From Lateolabrax maculatus (Eukaryota; Chordata; Actinopteri; Acropomatiformes; Lateolabracidae), in NCBI GenBank assembly GCA_031216445.1, contig CM062209.1, positions 27,050,501-27,114,500 on the forward strand: 64,000 bases of DNA, written 5' to 3'. Positions 12,501 through 23,589 of this stretch are shown here, piece by piece (within the stretch, counting starts at the first letter, position 1; the number at the start of each line of letters is the position of its first letter). The position numbers were made by a program, and so were the translations under genes. The notes under the pieces are model-generated. The model had not been told where the DNA came from. It did no database searches and saw only the letters and a list, made by a program, of their open reading frames with translations.

Positions 12501-15500
12501 CATCCAGCAGTTTACAGAGCAAGATTAGCATTCATTTGGAGTGGTGAGTGTAAGTCCAGTGTTTACTCTCCTTTAGCCCTGTTTTTGGTCTCCACCAACT
12601 CCTGAGGGAAATATCTGGCTCTTTAGCTGCTAAATGTTCCACATTGTTCACCAGCTGGTCTTTAACTGTGCCAGTCTGCTGTTTGCTGTTGAGCAGGTAG
12701 TGTACAGTGGCTTTTTAGATCTTTTTCTCTGAAAACAGCTGCTGGCTGTGGCTTAAAACAACGCTATGAGAGCACTGCCAAAACAGTAAAGTTGTGGGTG
12801 GAACAGCTAAATGATGCGCTGAAATTCATGAAAAAGTGCAGCAAAGCCGAAAGGAGCTGCAGATTTGAGTGATAATTCTCTGTATGTTCATCACTATGGG
12901 CAACTTCTCATGGTCACATTGTTTTCACATTTTAATTTGATACATTGCTACTATAAAAATATCGACTGCATGAAAATTGCTTGGGATCTACACTTTAGGC
13001 AGCTTTCAGCTGTCACAAAATGAAAGAGTTAGACTTACAATATCTGACAAAGAGTCATCGCTGCAAGGGTCACTGCATGTTGTTCCCATTATCACTGAAC
13101 CTGGCAGGGAGGAAACACACACATAATTAACATTGATAGCAATCCAATACAGAACGACTGTTTCACAGATGAAAAAGCAGTAGGATGTTGATATTAATAA
13201 CCTATAGATACAGCATTAGTTCAGGCGATGGAGTCACTGGTCAGCTCACATTAGCTGCTTCATTCGTGTGTCACCATTAGCTGTTGGCTACCAGCTGACT
13301 AGTAATGTCCAATCATATTCCAGCAGATATACAGGAGAGCCATTACAACATGACACTTCTCACTGTCACTCAGCCGATACCTTCATACCAACACTGTTTG
13401 CGGCTGCAGCACCCTCCACCACCCCGACCTCCTTCTTATTTGCTACAGCCTTCATATGTTTGATTTAATTAAGCTTTAGTTCATGTATGTTTATTAAGGT
13501 GGGATTAATTCTCCTACTAGAACCCTTGTTCCTGCTCAGATTCTATAAGCCTTTTCCACCAAATCTAACTGTACAACCATTTGCTATAAATGGTTGTACA
13601 GTGGTCTGAGTTGTGAATGAGTACTGGGACAGAAACAAAGTATTTCACAATATTCTGGTGAAAAATATGAGTGTTTGGAATATACAGCTGAACAGAGGAG
13701 AACTTGACTTCAGTGACTCGTTCACAACCCTGTGTGTTAGGAAACGCAAGCATCAAATGAGAAGAAGGGCAGGATAATATCCACCACTAGCAGTGACTCA
13801 TCTGTAACTTTGATTGCAAGTTTAATGTAGTTATGGAGATTGCCAATGAGGCAAAGCATCTCTGTAGAATATATGAAGGCCTTCCCCTTCAGATTATACA
13901 TAAATCAACAAATTGAGCATTGCGTTAGTTATGGCAGGCCACGGAGTCAAGCTCAACTCAATATCCCAGCTACATCAGCTGACCATTGCAATCCAAGAGC
14001 CACATCAGCTGATGGATCAGCTGATTCCCTTCTACGCATCTACTGGCGATCTCATTCAGGGCGCCCTGTTTAAGCTGCTTCAGCCTGCCTATCCTAGCTG
14101 CTTCCTCCGCAAGCCGCTTCACAACCCACCTCCACCCCAGCTCCTCCCTTCATGCTGTGTCTGACTTATCAATGTCATCTCTATTGTCATTGATGCCTGC
14201 TCTGTTCTGCACCCTACGGGGGGTTCTTGCTGCTGCTCTCCCTGCCTTAAGCTTTCCACGTATTCACCTGGAAGGGCAGGGAGGTCCCAGAACAGAGCAT
14301 ACCGCCAAATACATATAACTGCAAATATATCTACTGCATGTAGATCAAGTATTTTTGACATAGTGGTCCTGACTGAACTGTATTTCAGTCAGGACACTTT
14401 CAACAAAGTTTTAAAACTATTGCAATAACAAGCATTTGAGTGTCTGTTTCAAGAACAAATCTACACAAGCGTAAACCACACCTTCCAGACCATACGCAGC
14501 ATGTACACTGAATTTAAACGTGCTAAATGCACATGAGTTTTATTGAGCATTCAGGAGGCGGCTGGGGAGGTGGAGTGAGTCAAGCAGTGGTTGAAGCAGA
14601 AAGGGTACAATGCTGATGAGTGGTCTATGCAGAAAGATGGAGCACTAAATCTGTTATATACACCGCCTGGCTGGTCAAATACTGTAGGAATGGAAGTGTA
14701 CAGGATGGATAATACTTGAAAAGACTTCATAAGGACTTCCATGCTGGACTGATCTACTGCTAGGCTCCAGCTGCCATTGTTTCTTTTCCAGTACATCTCA
14801 CTAAAGCAATGTGACATACATGTAGTACATTACTAATTTAAATGTATTTTACATTATTCATCTATTAACTATTCTGCATTTCCTCCATTAACTTACAGTA
14901 CTGGATGTTGACATGTTGATGTTCTATGTTACAAACAGTTTAAGCTTCGTTGCTTTGTGCCCTGGTACGGTACACAATGTTCACACTAATCAAATCAACT
15001 GGACTTTGGGGTCAAGTGTACTCGGATCCAGGTCCCAGTCCCTGATCTGAAAGCCTCCTCATTGGTACAACTGATTAATCAGCTGGCACACCTGCTGTTA
15101 ACTAGCTGCTAAACTCTTTCCTGACACCTCCTGATGATTGTTTGAGTCAAACTGAAAGTTTGAAACAGAAAATATGCTTCTTACACTTTGTAACTAGAGT
15201 CAGAAAGTCAAAGAATTCTGTTTCTATGTTTATTCCTGCTGTGGAAGTTGGGTTTTACACTTACAACTGAGTTGAGCAGAAGTACTGCTATCTTTTTCTC
15301 TACAACTTGGTGGATCTGTTACCTTGATGCTCTGATGTAATGCGGATCAAATCACTGACTGTTGTCTCATGGATCTGTTTTAAGATGTGACCTCTGACTC
15401 CTGGAAGGGGTGGGGCCTTTGACTTGTAGGTGATGTTAGAGAGCAGCAAACAGGAGTCTCCAATCACATTGCTCAGTTTCTCCCACTGTTCTATGTCCTT

Positions 15501-18500
15501 ACAGATTACAGACACACATACACAAGAACAAGCATTGCATTTGAGTGAGGAACATGCTCTACAAATGATCATACATATATCATCATACATATAAACACAC
15601 ACATCCAACACATAGTCAGACTCACAAACACACATTAACAAGAGTACACACAGAGGAATTACTACCCAAACCAAATAACTATTGGAGTTTGATGTAAGCT
15701 GCACATGTCTAGTAGAGCCACATCTGTTGGTGACACTAACTACCGCAACCTTGTGGGCAGCACCACGCCATTCTCTTCAAAGTTCTGTCCCTACATATCA
15801 TTACCAGATTGTTGACCACATAAGGCAGTATATTTGTAAAACATGAAATAATTTAATACACTTTGACTACAGTCAAATATTCTACAGTTACCACCGTTAT
15901 GTTTGATAACTACTCAATTCTTGGACCCAGGCTTGTTTTTTAAACAAGTTGGTTTTTAAAAATAAAACTGTATTTATGACCCAGTTGTAAAGATTTACAT
16001 CCTCAGTAGGAAGCAAAGGGCTTGGGCCTGAGAGCCACAGACAGAGTAGAGAAGTACTGAGAGATGTATTAACACATTGTTGGTTCAGGTCTTGTCATGA
16101 GATTTGTTAATAAGAAAAATATAAAATAACACCATCTCTATCCTTTAATGTGTTTAGATTTATCTTTTAGGGATGTACCATTATTTCTGAACAGAAGACA
16201 ACACATGTACAATAAATAAACAATATTGTCTATATACATGTTGACGAAAGAATGAGAATGTTATGAACTTACCTCTCTTCTAAATGGATCAATTAAGGCC
16301 ACCACTGCTGGGTATTTGCTGATAAGGGTTTGGTACATATCCACTAGTTCATCTGCAGACTTCAAAACTCCTGTTGCAACTTCATACTTTCCTTTAGACT
16401 AAGAGGAAGAGAAGAAGAAACAAAAGTCAATCCACTTTGCTGCTTGTTGTCTCTATCAGATGTGCCTATACTGTATTTGCATGTGAACTGACCTCTTCAG
16501 CTATATGCATATAGAATGAATTTACATAAGAACTCCTACGCAAGGACTCCCAACACCTTGGCTTACAAAGATCCAGCTACAACTTACGTAGTCCATTAGC
16601 TCAGGGGCAGCAAAGTTTAATGCTAAATGGATCTCTGTTCCTAGTGCCAGTCCGAAGTTAGTGCAGGCTTCAGTGATCAGATCCAGAGGCTGCTCAGGTC
16701 GCTCGAAGCTCACAGCTGGCGCTCCACTGTCACACAGAATTGCCTGGACGGCCTTGGAAGCAAAAGACACATTTCACCTTGTCAACAACATCTGTGCTTT
16801 TACACATCCAACTGTAATAAATACATTAGCCTACAATGTTCTTTACACTTATTCTTTGGATACGTCTAAGTAGCTTAGCTGGAGTTGCATGTGAATGACA
16901 ATAGATGAGCATTTATTCATAGGTTTGAATGAGACGATTGTCACTGCAAGATTATTAGAAGACGAGTGTGTTCCACTCACCCTCACCACTTGTTATGAAT
17001 GTAAGTGCTAGGGTCATTGAACAATGCAGGAGATTACTGTGTGCGCACAGTACAAATTCTGCATGAAAGAAAGGGTAAATAGGAGAAGTACTGAATGCTT
17101 TAATAATAATTTCGTCATACCTCCAGGCCTGCATACCTGAGTCAATTTGAACATTAGCCATGAAAATCGAATAGAAATCACTTTTTTTTGTATGTATCTT
17201 TTAGGAAAGCTGACTAACAGAAAAAACCTCGAATCTTGCCTCCACCTTTTACATTCTGTGCTCTCATAAAGCCTGTGTGAACTCTGCTCCTATTCTTACA
17301 GTGAATAAATAGCAATGTCCCTCACCCCAGCTTTTGTTGAAGTGTTTATTATTCTCATCATCTCCTTCTGTAACTCAAGGGTCATTGTGATGATCTGTTG
17401 AAGAAGTTCACAGTTCAGTGTGTTTAATAAACGGCATAGTAAAAACGAATATAGAAGAACTGAGGTGCCATAACCACAATATTCCACATCATAGTAACAA
17501 CAAAGGAAGCAAATGAACTTGCACAAAGAACACAAAATTTATACAGTGAACAGTTCTATACCAACAGCCAACTCTAAGAAGAAGTAGACCAAAGACAGAT
17601 AGAACATAAATGTCATTGAAGAGTGGTGAGTACTTGTTTGACCCATTGTCCCGCTTTGGGGATCAGGATGACCTCCTCCAGTAAGTTCAGTTTTCCGGGG
17701 GAATTCTTCCCGCAGCTCAGCAAAGTTACCAGGGAGACGGGGATGTGAAACTGTGTCAGAGCCTGAATAAAATTGTTTAAAGACATCATCACATTTTGCT
17801 CCCAGTGTAGTTTTTGTTTGAGTATACTTTATGTATGTATTTGTGCTTGAATGGACTAACCTTTCTGTTCTTCAGAGCTGCTATGTATTTGTAGAGAGGG
17901 ATACCCTGGATGTGAGCCCCAGTTTTGGCAACAGCCAGAGACACTGAGCCAATGGCTAAGCTCCCAGGCAAAACTGGTTCTGGTGGCTCTGCCGGAGGAA
18001 ATGGCTTCTCTGCCGTGTTGCTCTTTTTGCCTGTGATGTAATTAATGTGTCAAAAGTAGTTTGGATGCGCCTTGGACTTTCAGCTGATGCCCTTATATAA
18101 AGAAACTTGAACAATAGAAAATAATAAAAGATCATATTTATTAATCACACACAGGGAAACAGCACAGCAGCAAAACAAGGTATAGGAACAGATGCATAAT
18201 ATAGATCCATCCATCCATCCACTTGCAATACTGCTTGTCCTTTAGAGAGCCATGGGGGGCTGGAGGCAATGCTAACCACTGTAGTATAGATAGCTAACCT
18301 TAAAAAACTACTAAAGAAGGCAGTGCATGAAACTGAACATAAGACACTCAGAAAGCCATACTTTTCACTTACTGTGCATAATGAGTGGAATTCTGGCAAA
18401 TAATGAGAGGAAAGTTGTCTAATAATGGAGCGAAAGCTGCCTAATAACATTGGTCTAAAAATAAAGGCTCTTTGCGCCTGCTGTGGTCATGCATATGTAT

Positions 18501-21500
18501 GTAAATTATTTCTCACTCTCAATGTTTGACGATATATATTAATTTGTTGGCAGGGTCATGCAAATCAAAACGTACTCACTAACTCTCCACTAACACTTTA
18601 TAACACTTCAAAGTCTGGTAAGCAGTTTATTTAGGTTTGCATCATAAAAGAAAGGCAAAGTGATATTTTATATTTTTATTACTATCAACATGAAGGGACC
18701 AAAACCAAAGGTAAGTGAAATATTGTCTGTGTGGCCTAAGAGGTCCAAATACAGTTTATTCCTTTGTGCCATAGAACTCCACAGTCGTCCAAATGTGGGT
18801 AAAAACACATAAGAGAGCCATACTGTAGCACTGGGTCAATCTATTCATCATTTCAACTCAGCAACTCACATTGAAGTGCTGGCCCCTGCATGGAAAAATA
18901 CTTTGAACAATGAAAATATATCTTTAAACCACGTTTGATCCCTACAAAGTCACTATTCATGCTCAAACTTTACTTAGTTCTTTGGAATTTAAGGCTAAGA
19001 CAGTGTGGTATTTTGAATGGTAGAACAGTCTTGTTTATACACAACCCAATATTATGCTGTAACTGACTTCTGATGTGATAAATCATAATGGAAAAACAAT
19101 TTATATGTTTCCCTTTCTCTAGAGAGCTCAGGGATACCTTTTTTGAGAAAAACATACAAGCTTGTTTAGGTTTATCGTGTGCTGGTGCAACATTTTAGAA
19201 CTGGAGAAATTGTGATATTGATAACAAACATTAAGTTGTCCTGTTGCATTAACGGTCACTATCCTACCTTTATCGACACTCTTCTTGTCTTTAGTCTGTG
19301 CAGGTGGTGGAGAAGGAAGCACCACCTCAGGCTCGCCAGGTGAACGACTCTCCTCCTTCTCCTTGTCCCAGATGTCTTTCTCCTCCAGGTAGCGAGCCAT
19401 GAAGAAATTGCTGCACAATTACAGAACAGAACATTTTGGCTCATGACATCAACGAGCTCTAAAGAAGGCTGATCTGTAACAAAAGGGGCATAATGAAATA
19501 AGACACCAAAATGAATGTGTGTAAGTGTGGAGGAACTGAGCTCCAAAGTATTTAGCCCTGTCAGTACATATACCAGCCATTTATACCTGAATCCTGAATC
19601 CAGTAACCAGCTTGTCTGCATCCTTTTTTTGCTGCCCTATTCCTGTTCCTTTTGGACCCTCAGTTAATTATATTCAGACTTGCTGTCAATAAATCACCAA
19701 ACCCTTCCTGTCTACCTGGACTATCTGCATTTGGGTCCATCCCTTCTTGTCTTGTACTCACCCGCATTACAAAAACTGGCTGTGTTTTGTTGTCTATTTT
19801 ACCTCAGTTCTATTTCTCCTCCACTGTACGTACTCAGGTGTCTCCTGCCAAAGAGATCTTGATCTCAATATTACCTGATTAAATAAAAGTTATTTATACA
19901 TACCTATTTTCATATAGAATGTATAGAGCCTTAAAGCATGTATAAACCATTTCATGTAAATGTAACAGATGCAGATTCTTATCTATAGCTAGAAGCATTA
20001 ATCTGTATATATGCACTTTATTTATCCGGAGTAGATTGCTGTAGACTTCATATAGGTGCAATTTTCCCAAAAAATAAATGTACTACAACTAAAGACAGGC
20101 AGTGCAATATAAATATAACATTGTCCTCCCCAGTCACCAAACCATACTGATGCATAGTAATTAATTAAGCTTTTCTAGTGGGTCACGAGAAATAATGCAA
20201 ACCCAACCAATAAGATGATATGATAGGCAAACAAGTGCAAAGCATTAACCTCGGCATGACCCTGTTCCAAGAGGTCAACACACAGCAAACTAAATGTGAC
20301 CCCATTGGATTCTAATGCAAAAAATGCCACTACTTCTTTAATTATTTCAATTTCTTTGTATGTATGTTTGTTTGTTTACCTTGTAGTTTTGAATTTAGAA
20401 GATTAGATTCCAGATTAAGGTGAATAACTATCAGTTATGACGGTTATTCCCCCAAAAGACCTTAACGTGGTGGAGGGGTTTGTGTGTCCCTGTGAACCTG
20501 GGAGTTGATTTGTCGGGGACAGTTGCCCCTGGTAGGCTCTCCCAAGGCAAAGTGGTCCCAGAGGAGGGACCAGACATAGAGCGATTTAGACCCCATATGA
20601 AGCGGAGCCAAAGGACCTGCGATACCCCGCCCGGAAAAAAGAAACCAGGGCCCCCTACTGGATCCAGACATGGGAGGGGAGCTCGCTGGCGAGCGTCAGT
20701 TGCAATGCAAGCCAAGCAACAGGCAAGAGCGGGGGCTTGGACGTCTTGACCTCTTGCGGTGCAGACTGGTTCTAGAGACATAGCCTGCGATCACCAGACT
20801 AATACGCATTTGCAAACTTCTGAGTTAATTTTCGATTTCCAAGGGGCGTTATCAACAGGCGCAGACAACCAATCAGAGCAATGAAACGCCGACCTGTCGT
20901 ACGGTACGTCCTTCCGTCAGAAGAACGGCAAACACATATTTCTTATCAACATAAAGTTTAGGTGCAGTTCAGAGGAAATCAGTATGAATGGGAGGGGGGT
21001 TTTATTTGCTGTGCCAGAGAAAATAAAACATGAGGTTGCAGATTCATCTGGTTCCCAGGTTAACAGCTGGGCTGCTCAGGAATGGAAACTTAAAGTTTCA
21101 TCCTGGAAGAGTCCTGGAACCAGGGAAGTACTTTCCCAGCATGCACTTTTTTTTTTTTTTTTGCACTGCAATGCTTTTCTAGATTATCTAGAAGCAGATG
21201 ACCAACCAAAGGTCTCTGGGCCTTATTTCATTCCAATACCCCTCCAGAGAGGAAACCCTCAAGTAACTTTAATAACATTTCAACATTACCTGAGTATATG
21301 GTCAACTTCTGATTGGTCACAGGGGTTTTGGACTTTCAGCATGTTGTTCAGAGGTTCATTGATCCACTGGACAGCAGTCATCACATGGTCAGCCCTCTCC
21401 TGACTCTTAGCTTTCCAGTCCAGTGAAGTCCCCCTAGGCCCAAAGTGGCTGGAGACGGCAGCTGAGGACATGCTCTAAACACAGAGAGAGGGAAGAAGTT

Positions 21501-23548
21501 CTTCAAAGGGATAACAACAAGCTATTTGCATTACAGTTGTTCACAACCGCCACACAAACACTGTTCATGTACAAGTAAATTTCTTTAACTAAGCCATGTC
21601 TGTGCTGAAGCATTTTAGAATTAGGTTGTTTTTTTTTCCACATACTCTGCCAAAATAAACTTGGAGGTCAGACTGTAGTAAGGCGAATCCCTTTAGCTGC
21701 TGCACTACTGACACAGTCACCTGCACCTGACCTGCAGCCAGCAGTGTGGTTGGAGGGGGGAGGACATGAGTTAATATCTGCTATCTCCACCTCATATATA
21801 CTCATCCACAACATCCTCCTCTCTCCACCCGCTTCTTCTTACAGACCACTTGCACTGCTTGTCACTACACATTACTGTTAATGCTGAAGACTGACAATGG
21901 CCCCCTACATGATCCACAGCTGTGTCCAGTTTACTTGATATAAAAAATAAAATAGAAAAAAAACACTTGCTTCTTTGTTGAATAGAAATTACTACAGCAC
22001 CTCAAATGTGTTCGGGTTGTATTGGACTGACTGCCTTTGGATTCTGTGTGTAACTTCTCTTTTAGACAATAAAATCCAAGAGAAATACTCATCATTTGCT
22101 CAAACGGGCATATATCATGGGGGATGGGACACTCATTTTTGTCTAAGCATTATCTAGTAATAGACGTTTATGATAATTGTTATGTCACAGTTTACAATGG
22201 AGCATGACAGGATATTTTAGGAGGTGAGCTACAAGGACCTAGGTTGCATGCCAACGACATGGTTCACATAGCATGACTTGGCTGATAAAATGTTTACATA
22301 AAACTCAATCTTCAAAAGCACCATATTGCTAACATGCTGCTATATCAGTTTCCATTTTTATGCAGATGACTCCAATATCTATAGTACTTGTCATGTGATT
22401 CTATTAATATCATGCAACTAAGCAAACTACATGTCTTCTCCAAAAAACATAAAACTTCCTTTAGTTGCCTTTATTATGTCTTTTTAAGTTTTATTTGTTA
22501 AATCTTATTTATTTATATTTTAATACCTTAAACAATGCATATGGTATGTAGATAAAGTTATTATAATTATTATGAACTATCTCTGGCACTGAGGAACTGG
22601 CCTCCTCCTTACGATGATGTTATACCACTAAGCAGTACTGTTGATTAAAAGCGTTGATGCGTGCCTATTCACTAGGCCCTAGGTGCGTGCCCTCAGTGAC
22701 CTCACTGTGACCTCAGTTCATGGTGTCACATCTCATTGTTTCTGGTTTTTGTGTTACTGTAAAAACTGAAATGGCAAGGGTCAAGGGTCATGGTCTGTTT
22801 TCTGATTGCTACCTTCTTTGCTTGCTTCTGGCCTCCAGCTGCCTCTTCACATCAGTGCTTACTGCGTGTTTGTAGGGGCCCCTCACTGTCATTTCAAACC
22901 ATTAGCACATCACTAATAAATCACATCTCTTTTGTTAAACCTTTATGCTTAATGCATACACTAAACTGAATAATCCAGAATGTGAGACATGAGCAAATGT
23001 CAGCCACAGTCCAAGCAGCTTAGAAAGAGCATTTCAACAGTTAATCAGTATCTGTATCCAATCTGATATTGGACTAGTGCTAAGGAAAGGTTGTGTCCAT
23101 AGCCAAGAAGGCATTAGTGAGTGAGTGTGATTAGTGTTTTACCTTTTCCTTGTTGCAGATGATGCAGAAGACCTCTGTCTCAACGGATAGTTGTCCTTTT
23201 GCATCATAAACCTCCCTTCCCTTCAGTCTGCTGATCCTTGCTGGTGCAGAGATGTTTGTAAAGTAATTTGCCTAAAGTGACAGTTAATGGTTAAAAAAAC
23301 CTTACGTCAATTTTCTCCTGAACTTGTTTCAAGTTGTCATCACTTCAAGCTGCTTTCAGAACTTGTGCCCTTGATCAGCAAACCCCCAACAATAGGAATT
23401 TGCAGAGTGATTTAGATCCATCACATGGAGATGTTGTTATGACCACTACACATTTACCTTATAAATACCCATATTCAGCTCAAATACTTTTCAGGGACAA
23501 AGTACGAAAAGTTAATACTTTAACTCCTCATTCACCAAGGATGTTAAT

Positions 23549-23589
<41 letters not shown>

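Noticed and set aside
20984..21403. 139-codon plus-strand open frame
   Set aside because: It covers ENO4 exon 3 in antisense, where the minus strand has the clear TAVQWIN and SEVDHIL match.
23552..23583. CRISPR-like or tandem array
   Set aside because: Simple CA microsatellite without spacers; the window is vertebrate nuclear DNA.
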